From NCBI GenBank assembly GCA_934358955.1, contig CAKRLC010000071.1, forward strand, positions 1 to 14,191: 14,191 bases of DNA, in the 5' to 3' direction. Of this stretch, positions 1-6,264 are shown piece after piece (position 1 is the stretch's first letter; every line of letters begins with the position of its first letter). A model generated the notes under the pieces. It saw only the letters and a program-made list of their open reading frames with translations, made no database searches and had not been told where the DNA came from. Source of the DNA: an uncultured Roseburia sp. Its GTDB lineage: Bacteria; Bacillota; Clostridia; Lachnospirales; Lachnospiraceae. The translations under genes were made by a program, and so were the position numbers.

Positions 1-97
1 CCTATTACAATTGACCGCAGCAGGTTGCGAAGAAGCTGGCTTTGTGGTAATCTAGTATCGTTAGTTTCCGAAAGGAAAGTGTGAGCAGAAATTTGCA
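1..97. other. Leader region upstream of lepB, no assigned gene
   Basis: Two short open stretches run in from the left edge. One ends at the TAG at 53-55 and one at the TGA at 82-84. Neither tail resembles the C-terminus of ribosomal protein L19, which often precedes lepB in Clostridia, so I do not assign either to a gene. A purine-rich AAAGGAAAG at 71-79 is the only Shine-Dalgarno-like stretch, and it lies about 18 bases before the proposed lepB start. I see no convincing promoter or terminator here. Confidence 0.4.
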
Positions 98-700
98 GTG
101 ATTTATGAGGAAAAGACATTGAGAAGACGAAGAAGTGGTCTTAATTTTGGAAGACGGAAGAAAAAAGTAAATATGGCGATCGTAAAGGAAGTTGCTGCGT
201 GGAGTTTTGAGATCATCGTTACGATAGCGATCGCATTTACGTTTGTTTATTTTATCGGACTTCGTACAAGCGTGGTAGGACAGTCGATGGCAGATACATT
301 AAACAGTGGAGATGAGATTTTAATTAACCGGTTTGTGTATAAGGTGTCTGATCCGAAGCCAAATGATCTGATCGTTTTTTTGCCGAATGGAAATACCAAA
401 TCACATTATTATGTAAAGCGGGTGATCGCTGTGCCGGGCGATACTGTCCTGATCCAGAATGGAGCAGTGTATGTGAACGGGGAGCTTTTTGAAGAAGAAG
501 TGGAAGTGAATGCGATCGAGGAAGCAGGACTGGCTGCGGAGGAGATCGCACTCGGGGACGATGAGTATTTTGTGCTCGGAGACAACCGCAATAACAGTGA
601 AGACAGCCGTTATGCGAATATTGGAAATATCAAAAAAGAATATATCATAGGGAAAGCCTGGTTTCGGGCAGCACCTTTGGGAAAATTTGGCTTTTTATAA
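98..700 (+). CDS. lepB: Signal peptidase I
   Basis: Membrane-bound serine/lysine protease that removes signal peptides from exported proteins on the outer face of the cytoplasmic membrane. The 200-residue product has a very basic N-terminus (residues 9-23, many Arg/Lys), one membrane segment at about 33-54, then the family boxes. Ser63 in GQSMADTL is the nucleophile, Lys107 in YYVKRVIAVPGD is the general base, and GDNRNNSEDSR at 161-171 is the C-terminal box. Length fits Gram-positive SipS-type enzymes. The usual Pro two residues after the SM of the serine box is Ala here. The start is uncertain: GTG at 98 has a poor ribosome site, but it keeps the basic N-terminus that I recall from related clostridial proteins. 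ATG at 173 is the alternative and would remove that basic patch. The gene sits 11 bases before rbgA, a common arrangement. The enzyme assignment is firm. Confidence 0.95.
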   Translation: MIYEEKTLRRRRSGLNFGRRKKKVNMAIVKEVAAWSFEIIVTIAIAFTFVYFIGLRTSVVGQSMADTLNSGDEILINRFVYKVSDPKPNDLIVFLPNGNTKSHYYVKRVIAVPGDTVLIQNGAVYVNGELFEEEVEVNAIEEAGLAAEEIALGDDEYFVLGDNRNNSEDSRYANIGNIKKEYIIGKAWFRAAPLGKFGFL

Positions 701-711
701 GGAGGAACATT

Positions 712-1551
712 ATGCAGTTTCAATGGTATCCAGGACATATGACAAAAGCAAAACGTCAGATGCAGGAAGATATAAAGCTGATCGATCTGGTGATCGAGCT
801 TGTGGATGCAAGAATTCCATTGAGCAGCCGCAATCCGGATATTGATGAGCTTGGAAAAAATAAAGCAAGACTGATCATTATGAATAAATCGGATCTTTCC
901 GATGAAGAACAGAATAAAGAGTGGGCAGCCTTTTTTAAACAGAAAGGATACTTTGTAGTAGGGCTGGATGCCCGCACGAAGACAGGCATGAAGACGGTGA
1001 CAAACGTTGTGATGGAAGCCTGCAAAGAGAAGATTGAACGCGACAGAAGACGTGGGATCGTAAACCGGCCGGTACGTGCGATGGTAGTTGGAATTCCGAA
1101 TGTAGGAAAATCTACATTTATTAATTCCTATGCAGGAAAGGCATGTGCAAAAACAGGAAATAAGCCGGGTGTCACAAAAGGCAAACAGTGGATCCGTCTG
1201 AATAAAAATCTGGAATTATTAGATACACCGGGTATTTTATGGCCGAAGTTTGAAGATCAGACAGTAGGACTGCGTCTGGCACTGATCGGCGCGATCAAGG
1301 ACGAAATATTAAATATTGATGAACTTTCCCTGGAGCTTATCAAGGTGCTGGTGGCAGATTATCCGGGACTTTTAAAAGAACGTTATCAGGTGGAAGAGAA
1401 TGAGACACCGGTAAAGATCTTAGAGCAGATCGCTGAGAACCGGAAATGTATCTCGAAGGGAAATGAACTTGATTACAGTAAGGCAGCTGCGCTGCTGATC
1501 GATGAATTCCGTGGCGGTAAGCTAGGAAAGATCACCTTGGAAAGACCATAA
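712..1551 (+). CDS. rbgA: Ribosome biogenesis GTPase RbgA (YlqF)
   Basis: Circularly permuted GTPase that acts late in 50S subunit assembly. The permutation is visible: G4 (NKSD, residues 58-61) comes before G1 (GIPNVGKS, 127-134), the G2 threonine in PGVT (152-155) and G3 (DTPG, 171-174). The N-terminus WYPGHMTKAKRQM is the RbgA/YlqF hallmark, and a roughly 90-residue helical C-terminal domain follows the GTPase fold. Length (279 aa) matches the family. The ATG at 712 is preceded by a near-perfect AAGGAGG, so the start is secure. It lies between lepB and rnhB with gaps of 11 and 6 bases, which suggests cotranscription. Der, a second 50S assembly GTPase, is encoded later in this window. Confidence 0.97.
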   Translation: MQFQWYPGHMTKAKRQMQEDIKLIDLVIELVDARIPLSSRNPDIDELGKNKARLIIMNKSDLSDEEQNKEWAAFFKQKGYFVVGLDARTKTGMKTVTNVVMEACKEKIERDRRRGIVNRPVRAMVVGIPNVGKSTFINSYAGKACAKTGNKPGVTKGKQWIRLNKNLELLDTPGILWPKFEDQTVGLRLALIGAIKDEILNIDELSLELIKVLVADYPGLLKERYQVEENETPVKILEQIAENRKCISKGNELDYSKAAALLIDEFRGGKLGKITLERP

Positions 1552-1557
1552 ACAGAA

Positions 1558-2349
1558 ATGTCCAAAGAGAAAGACAGGAACAAAAAGATGAGTGAGAAAA
1601 AAATCGCAGAGATCAGGGAAGAATTAAAGGCAGTTACAGACAGTGAGCTGCCTTCTTTTATACAGAATTACAGTGCGGATGAACGAAATGGCGTCATAAA
1701 ACTTGTAGAGCAGGCAAAAAAGCGTTTCGAAAAGTTGGAAGCAGAGATTGCAAGAATTGAAAATCTGAAAAAATATGAGAGGGAATATGCACAGTATGCA
1801 TATATCTGCGGTATTGATGAAGTGGGAAGAGGCCCGCTGGCCGGCCCGGTTGTAGCCGGTGCGGTGATTCTGCCAAAAGACTGTAATATTTTATATATTA
1901 ATGATTCAAAGAAGCTGTCCGCAGCAAAAAGAGAAGAATTGTATGACATTATAATGGAACAGGCAGTAGCAGTCGGAATCGGAATGGCAAGTCCACAGCG
2001 GATCGATGAGATTAATATTTTGCAGGCAACGTATGAAGCAATGAGGGAGGCGATCCGTAAGCTTTCCGTACAGCCGGATCTTTTGCTAAATGATGCTGTC
2101 ACAATCCCACAGGTTTCCATACAGCAGGTTCCGATCATTAAAGGAGATGCGAAGAGTATCTCGATCGGGGCAGCAAGTATCGTTGCAAAAGTAACGAGGG
2201 ACCGCATGATGGAGGAGTATGACAAGATCCTGCCGGAGTATGGATTTGCTTCAAATAAAGGATATGGCTCAGCAGAGCATATTGCAGCACTGAAAAAATA
2301 TGGTCCTTCGCCGATCCACAGGGCAAGCTTTATCAAAAATTTTGTATGA
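1558..2349 (+). CDS. rnhB: Ribonuclease HII
   Basis: Endonuclease that cuts RNA in RNA/DNA hybrids and starts removal of ribonucleotides misincorporated into DNA. The catalytic core begins at GIDEVGRGPLAGPV (residues 85-98). The metal-binding acidic set is Asp87, Glu88, Asp179 (LLLNDAV) and Asp197 (IKGDAKS), followed by the AASIVAKVTRDR motif and the C-terminal NKGYGSAEH segment. About 80 charged, helical residues precede the core; B. subtilis RnhB has a similar extension, so this is not a fusion. The start is chosen at ATG 1558, 6 bases after rbgA. ATG 1588 is a real rival because AGGAA lies 7 bases before it, whereas the purine run before 1558 is 13 bases away. The two options differ by 10 residues. 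Confidence 0.96.
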   Translation: MSKEKDRNKKMSEKKIAEIREELKAVTDSELPSFIQNYSADERNGVIKLVEQAKKRFEKLEAEIARIENLKKYEREYAQYAYICGIDEVGRGPLAGPVVAGAVILPKDCNILYINDSKKLSAAKREELYDIIMEQAVAVGIGMASPQRIDEINILQATYEAMREAIRKLSVQPDLLLNDAVTIPQVSIQQVPIIKGDAKSISIGAASIVAKVTRDRMMEEYDKILPEYGFASNKGYGSAEHIAALKKYGPSPIHRASFIKNFV

Positions 2350-2435
2350 TTGTCTGCGGCATGGAATACCAGTTGCAGAATTTAGGAATGTTAAAGTTTT
2401 CAAGACAAAATTTTATGAGCGTTGCAATTATCTGA
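2346..2435 (+). CDS. Possible 29-residue ORF overlapping the rnhB stop
   Basis: An ATG overlaps the rnhB stop codon in an ATGA arrangement and opens a 29-codon frame ending in TGA at 2433-2435, with no similarity I recognise. The overlap would allow translational coupling, and it occupies most of the otherwise empty 117-base gap between rnhB and yraN. There is no ribosome site of its own beyond the terminating rnhB ribosome. It may simply be a chance frame in intergenic sequence, which I think is more likely. Confidence 0.15.
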   Translation: MIVCGMEYQLQNLGMLKFSRQNFMSVAII

Positions 2436-2452
2436 ATGATAATATTTAATGT

Positions 2453-2469
2453 AGGAGAACAAAGCAATT
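2453..2469 (+). promoter_or_regulatory. Shine-Dalgarno and ATT start codon of yraN
   Basis: AGGAG at 2453-2457 is followed, after 9 bases, by ATT at 2467-2469. This codon is the first residue of a segment matching the usual YraN N-terminus (M-N-K-R-K-I-G-x-x-Y-E). An in-frame TAG at 2452-2454 closes the frame just upstream, and no ATG, GTG or TTG occurs in frame until TTG 2542, which lies inside the conserved domain. Non-canonical AUU initiation is the simplest reading. AUU starts are known for infC and pcnB in E. coli. Confidence 0.75.
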
Positions 2470-2823
2470 AATAAGAGGAAAATCGGAACTGCTTATGAAC
2501 AGAAAGCAGGTGGCTATTTAAAAGAGCATGGCTATGAGATATTGGAATACAATTTCCGCTGCCGTATGGGAGAGATCGATCTTGTTGCAAAGCAGGGCGG
2601 ATATCTGGTGTTTGTGGAAGTAAAATACAGGACAGATACGCATACCGGGGAACCGGCAGAGGCTGTAAACTGGCAGAAACAGCGTAAAATATCAAAAGTA
2701 GCAATGTACTATTGTCTGACACACGGTTATGGAACCGGTACACCTTGCAGATTTGATGTGGTGGCAGTGACCGGAGATCGGATCAGGCTCATACAGAATG
2801 CATTCGAATATCAAGGAGACTGA
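2467..2823 (+). CDS. yraN: YraN / UPF0102 family nuclease-like protein, ATT start
   Basis: Member of UPF0102, a small family with an endonuclease-like (Holliday-junction-resolvase-like) fold and no settled function. The 118-residue product carries the family blocks: N-terminal KRKIGTAYEQKAGGYL, then NFRCRMGEIDLVA, then VFVEVKYR, then an RFDVVAV near the end. The GEIDL Asp and the E-V-K of FVEVKYR match the PD-(D/E)xK-type active-site arrangement. The start is placed at ATT 2467 because no standard start codon precedes the conserved region. A TTG start at 2542 would delete 25 conserved residues. It lies 117 bases after rnhB and ends one base before pgeF, which shares its ribosome-site region. 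The rnhB-yraN pairing is widespread in Firmicutes and proteobacteria. Confidence 0.92.
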   Translation: MNKRKIGTAYEQKAGGYLKEHGYEILEYNFRCRMGEIDLVAKQGGYLVFVEVKYRTDTHTGEPAEAVNWQKQRKISKVAMYYCLTHGYGTGTPCRFDVVAVTGDRIRLIQNAFEYQGD

Positions 2824-2824
2824 T

Positions 2825-3697
2825 ATGGACTGGAAAAGAAAAAAAGAGAAAAACAGTGCTATCGTGGAACGGGAGCACCGGATAAGTGAAACGGTGACAG
2901 TACCCTTACTGCATTTTCCACTGCTGGAGGAGACCGGAATTGTAAAAGAGGGATTTTCCACACGGATGGGCGGCGTCAGTGAAGGAATTTTTTCTACGAT
3001 GAACCTGAGTTTTACCAGAGGAGATAACCGGGAGTGTGTAGAGGAAAATTACCGTCGGATCGCAGCAGCACTTGGGACAGAGTATGACAGGTTTGTATGC
3101 TCGGATCAGACGCATACAACGAATGTGAAAAAAATAACAGAAAAGGATGCAGGAAACGGTGTGACCAGGGAACGGGAATACCATGACGTGGACGGGCTGA
3201 TCACGGATGTGCCGGGACTTGTGCTTACAACCTTTTATGCCGATTGTGTACCGCTTTATTTTGTAGATCCGTGTCACAGGGCGATCGGATTAAGCCATTC
3301 CGGATGGCGGGGAACTGTGGCAAGAATGGGCAAAGTCACGATCGAAGCCATGCACCGGGAATATGGATCTAATCCGCAGGATATAAGATGTGCGATCGGG
3401 CCGTCTATCTGTCAGGATTGCTATGAAGTAAGTGAGGATGTAGCGCAGGAATTTTTAAAAGAATTTCCGGGTCACGGGTCAGAGCTTCTGATCCAAAAAG
3501 AAAATGGAAAGTATCAGCTTAATCTGTGGAAAGCCAATGAGATCGTGCTTACAGAGGCAGGAATCCAAAAAGAGCATCTTGCAGTAACGGATATTTGCAC
3601 CTGCTGTAATCCTGGTTTATTGTTTTCCCATCGTGCAAGCCATGGAAAGCGCGGGAATCTGGCGGCTTTCCTTATGCTAAAAGACGAAGAAAATTGA
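2825..3697 (+). CDS. pgeF: PgeF / YfiH family protein (purine nucleoside phosphorylase, peptidoglycan editing factor)
   Basis: Multicopper-oxidase-like ('laccase domain', DUF152) protein. Characterised relatives are zinc-dependent enzymes that phosphorolyse or deaminate purine nucleosides, and the E. coli homologue also limits errors in peptidoglycan stem peptides. Numbered from the ATG at 2825 (290 aa), the metal triad is His97 in DQTHTTNV, Cys141 in YADCVPL and His158 in SHSGWRG. The C-terminal CTCCNPGLLFSHRASHGKRGN block is also present. AAGGAG at 2813-2818, six bases upstream, decides this start; an in-frame ATG at 2798 inside yraN lacks such a site. The basic, charged N-terminus (about 25 residues) precedes the conserved domain. 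The one-base gap after yraN suggests translational coupling. Confidence 0.93.
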   Translation: MDWKRKKEKNSAIVEREHRISETVTVPLLHFPLLEETGIVKEGFSTRMGGVSEGIFSTMNLSFTRGDNRECVEENYRRIAAALGTEYDRFVCSDQTHTTNVKKITEKDAGNGVTREREYHDVDGLITDVPGLVLTTFYADCVPLYFVDPCHRAIGLSHSGWRGTVARMGKVTIEAMHREYGSNPQDIRCAIGPSICQDCYEVSEDVAQEFLKEFPGHGSELLIQKENGKYQLNLWKANEIVLTEAGIQKEHLAVTDICTCCNPGLLFSHRASHGKRGNLAAFLMLKDEEN

Positions 3698-3742
3698 TAA
3701 TAGAGACTTATTATATTACAAAAAGAAAGAGAGATACAGAAT

Positions 3743-4777
3743 ATGAGTAAAAAATATGTAGACTATATTGTTGAAGAAACAAAAAAAATCCTTGCAATCG
3801 ACAGCCCGTCCGGTTTTACAAAGGAAGTAGCTGCGTATGTGATGGGAGAGTATGAAAAGCTTGGCTATAAGCCACAGCTTACGGTAAAGGGCGGAGTCCT
3901 TGTTGCGCTTGGTGGTGAGAAAAAGGATGATGCCGTATTATTAGAAGCGCATATAGATACCTTAGGAGCAATGGTAGCAGAGATCAAAGGTGACGGCCGT
4001 CTTCGTGTGACACCGGTAGGAGGAATGAATGCGAATAATGCAGAAGCGGAGAACTGCCGTATTATCACCCGCTTTGCAGGAACCTATGAGGGAACGCTTC
4101 AGTTAGCGAATGCTTCGATCCATGTCAATGGAGAATATAACAATACAAAGCGTGGCTTTGATGCGGTGGAGGTTGTGCTGGATGAAAAAGTGAAAACAAA
4201 AGAAGATGTAGAGAAGCTTGGGATTATGACCGGTGATTTTGTATGCTTTGATCCGAGAACAACAGTTACAAAATCCGGTTATATTAAGAGCCGTTTCTTA
4301 GATGACAAGCTCAGCGTTGGAATTTTGCTTGGATATGCAAAATATCTCAAAGAGGAACAGGTAACGCCGGAGCGTATGGTTTACCAGCATATCACAGTAT
4401 TCGAAGAGGTTGGTCATGGCGGTGCTGCTTCTGTTCCGGAAGGTGTGACAGAGGTGATCTCCGTGGATATGGGATGCGTTGGTGACGGACTTGCCTGTGA
4501 TGAGACACAGGTGTCTATCTGTGCAAAAGACAGTCATGGCCCATATCATTACGATGTCGTAAGCGGGCTGATCAAAGCAGCAAAAGAAAATAATATTGAT
4601 TTTGCAGTGGACGTCTATCCATATTACGGATCGGATGCAGATGTGGCATTAACAGCGGGTTATGATATCAGACACGGGCTGATCGGTTCCGGTGTATATG
4701 CGTCGCACGGTTATGAAAGAAGCCATGTGGATGGCGTAAAGAATACATTTGAACTGTTAAAGGCATATCTGAAATAA
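3743..4777 (+). CDS. M42 family metallopeptidase (glutamyl aminopeptidase / FrvX-like)
   Basis: Probable cytosolic dinuclear-metal aminopeptidase of the M42 family, which forms large tetrahedral assemblies that trim peptides. Metal and catalytic positions are visible in order: EAHID (His70, Asp72), RFLDDK (Asp187/Asp188), FEEVGHGG (catalytic Glu221, ligand Glu222), SVDMG (Asp242) and SHGYERSH near the C-terminus (His322 or His328). Length (344 aa) is normal for the family. There is no signal peptide. The ribosome site is a weak purine run (GAAAGAGAG) before ATG 3743. It follows pgeF after 45 A/T-rich bases. That gap contains TTGATA (3694-3699) and TACAAA (3717-3722), 17 bases apart, a weak possible promoter. 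Substrate preference cannot be read from the sequence, so no gene symbol is given. Confidence 0.9.
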   Translation: MSKKYVDYIVEETKKILAIDSPSGFTKEVAAYVMGEYEKLGYKPQLTVKGGVLVALGGEKKDDAVLLEAHIDTLGAMVAEIKGDGRLRVTPVGGMNANNAEAENCRIITRFAGTYEGTLQLANASIHVNGEYNNTKRGFDAVEVVLDEKVKTKEDVEKLGIMTGDFVCFDPRTTVTKSGYIKSRFLDDKLSVGILLGYAKYLKEEQVTPERMVYQHITVFEEVGHGGAASVPEGVTEVISVDMGCVGDGLACDETQVSICAKDSHGPYHYDVVSGLIKAAKENNIDFAVDVYPYYGSDADVALTAGYDIRHGLIGSGVYASHGYERSHVDGVKNTFELLKAYLK

Positions 4778-4831
4778 ATGCCTGGCGGTATCCGGAGCTT
4801 TGGAGCGAATGATTTGACTTCATATCTCGGA

Positions 4832-4871
4832 GAATGAGGCTTACATGGATTTAGTGAGCCATGATACATTC
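4832..4871. other. Hairpin-forming sequence after the M42 peptidase gene
   Basis: GGCTTAC (4838-4844) and GTGAGCC (4854-4860) form a 7-bp stem with one G-U pair and a 9-base loop. GAATG and CATTC on either side can extend it across an internal loop. There is no T-run afterwards, so it is not a standard intrinsic terminator; it might be a weak or factor-dependent 3' end for the upstream transcript. It lies in the 204-base gap before the regulator gene. Confidence 0.35.
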
Positions 4872-4905
4872 ATAGAATCTTAATAATATCCTAGGATTAT
4901 CTTCA

Positions 4906-4934
4906 TTGCATGCCAAAAAGCTGCATGCTATAGT
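4906..4934 (+). promoter_or_regulatory. Promoter of the GntR-ABC cassette with possible operator
   Basis: TTGCAT (4906-4911) and TATAGT (4929-4934) are separated by exactly 17 bases and resemble sigma-A -35 and -10 boxes. The palindromic hexamer GCATGC occurs twice (4908-4913 and 4923-4928), once overlapping the -35 box and once abutting the -10 box, with centres 15 bases apart. A dimeric repressor bound there would cover the promoter, so this is a candidate autoregulatory operator for the GntR-type protein encoded just downstream. A 10-bp perfect palindrome, ATCCTAGGAT (4888-4897), lies just upstream of the -35 box. Confidence 0.6.
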
Positions 4935-4981
4935 AAGACATAGAGTAAATTGGAGTAGCGGTGCAGACAGGAGGTATGGAT

Positions 4982-5368
4982 TTGATTCAGTTAAATTACA
5001 GGGATGCAAAGCCGATCTGCGAGCAGATAGAAGATGGAATGTGCAGGCTGATCCTTTCGCATTCTCTTGGAGCAGGGGAAAGGATACCATCGGTAAGGGA
5101 GATGGCGTCAAGGCTTGCGATCAATCCGAATACGATAAAAAAAGCCTATCAGAAACTGGAAGCAGAAGGTTATATTTATACGGTGGAAGGAGAAGGGACG
5201 TTTGTAGCCGCCTTAGATAAGGCGGATGAGCAGACGAAGAAAATCCGGAACGAGGATCTGATGGATCGGTTTGATGAGATCGTTGAGGAACTGTTATATC
5301 TTTCCGTGGATAAAAGAAATCTCAAACAGAGGATCGAACAGTTGGCAGAAGGGGGAGCAGAAGAATGA
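4982..5368 (+). CDS. GntR family (YtrA subfamily) transcriptional regulator
   Basis: Short DNA-binding repressor of 128 residues. A winged helix-turn-helix occupies about residues 10-75, with the characteristic GERIPSVREMASRLAINPNTIKKAY recognition region and an EGYIYTVEGEGTFV wing. Only a short helical tail (about 45 residues) follows, with no ligand-binding domain, as in the YtrA subfamily. These regulators usually control the adjacent ABC transporter operon. The TTG at 4982 is preferred because AGGAGG (4969-4974) lies 7 bases before it and the protein then begins M-I-Q-L-N-Y-R-D, the usual family start. The ATG at 4976 is only one base from that site. The stop overlaps the start of the next gene in ATGA, implying coupled translation. 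What it senses is unknown. Confidence 0.92.
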   Translation: MIQLNYRDAKPICEQIEDGMCRLILSHSLGAGERIPSVREMASRLAINPNTIKKAYQKLEAEGYIYTVEGEGTFVAALDKADEQTKKIRNEDLMDRFDEIVEELLYLSVDKRNLKQRIEQLAEGGAEE

Positions 5369-6264
5369 TCCAGGTTCATAATCTAAAGAAGAAATTCGAA
5401 CAGTTCCAGGCATTAAACGGTGTAGACATGCATGTCGGAAAAGGCGAGATCTATGGGCTTGTCGGGCCAAATGGTGCCGGAAAGTCAACTTTGATCCGGC
5501 ATTTGACCGGTGTTTACCGTCCGGATGAGGGAGAGATTCTGATCGATGGTGAGCCCGTCTATGAAAACCGGAATATCAAGGGCAGAATAGCGTATATTCC
5601 GGATGAACTGTTTTATTTTATGCAGGCAGATACCATGGAAATGAAACGGTTTTACGAGGGGATTTATCCTCGGTTCGACAGTCAGTTATTTTACCGGATG
5701 CAGGAATTTTTCCCAACGATCGATGTCAAACGCAATATCCGAAGGCTTTCTAAAGGAATGCAGAAGCAGGTCGCATTCTGGCTTGCTATTTGCTGCAGAC
5801 CGGATCTGATGATTTTAGATGAGCCGGTGGATGGACTTGATCCGGTCATGCGCAGACAGATCTGGAGTATTCTGATGTCAGAAGTGGCAGAACAGGGGAT
5901 GACCGTGTTAGTATCTTCCCACAATTTAAGGGAGCTTGAAGATACCTGTGATCATGTAGGGATCATGCATCGCGGAAAGATTATGATCGAACGTTCTTTA
6001 AGTGACCTGCAGGGAAATATCGCAAAAATCCAGGTGGCTTGTCAAAACGGTACACCAAAGCTGCCGGACGGATTTGAAATTTTGCATATGTCGAATACAG
6101 GACGTGTCTATACTCTGATCGTGAAAGGCAATCCAAAGGATGCTGCGAAGGCACTGCAGGCAGAAAAACCTGCGATCGTAGATGTACTTCCGCTGACATT
6201 GGAGGAGATTTTTATCTATGAAATGGGAGGAGCAGATTATGAAGTCAAAGAGTTACTGTTTTAA
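5365..6264 (+). CDS. ABC transporter ATP-binding protein (YtrB/BcrA-like)
   Basis: Cytoplasmic ATPase subunit that should power the permease encoded next. All motifs are present: Walker A GPNGAGKST (34-42), signature LSKGMQKQ (128-135, the LSxGMxxQ variant typical of ABC-2 exporters), Walker B LMILDEP (148-154), D-loop GLDP, and His186 in SSHNL. In the Q-loop region the sequence reads YIPDE, as in many members of this group. After residue 215 a roughly 80-residue C-terminal part follows. The start overlaps the regulator stop by 4 bases. The 3' end overlaps the permease by 26 bases. Its partner arrangement (GntR regulator, ATPase, permease) resembles the B. subtilis ytr type of cassette. Such systems are linked to cell-envelope stress or peptide antibiotics, but the substrate here is not known. 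Confidence 0.93.
   Translation: MIQVHNLKKKFEQFQALNGVDMHVGKGEIYGLVGPNGAGKSTLIRHLTGVYRPDEGEILIDGEPVYENRNIKGRIAYIPDELFYFMQADTMEMKRFYEGIYPRFDSQLFYRMQEFFPTIDVKRNIRRLSKGMQKQVAFWLAICCRPDLMILDEPVDGLDPVMRRQIWSILMSEVAEQGMTVLVSSHNLRELEDTCDHVGIMHRGKIMIERSLSDLQGNIAKIQVACQNGTPKLPDGFEILHMSNTGRVYTLIVKGNPKDAAKALQAEKPAIVDVLPLTLEEIFIYEMGGADYEVKELLF

Noticed and set aside
1668..2336. A 222-codon open frame on the minus strand opposite rnhB
   Set aside because: It is a shadow of rnhB, whose + strand frame carries all catalytic motifs; the minus-strand product is serine-rich low-complexity with no family resemblance.
2542..2823. YraN starting at TTG 2542
   Set aside because: This would remove the conserved N-terminal KRKIGTAYEQKAGGYL segment, and the codon has no ribosome site before it.
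3694..3722. Internal promoter before the M42 peptidase gene (TTGATA, 17 bases, TACAAA)
   Set aside because: The -10 match is weak and in A/T-rich sequence such matches arise by chance; mentioned only in the gene entry.
4906..5220. A + strand open frame of 104 codons overlapping the regulator
   Set aside because: It is out of frame with the clear GntR protein, has no ribosome site and starts inside the promoter.
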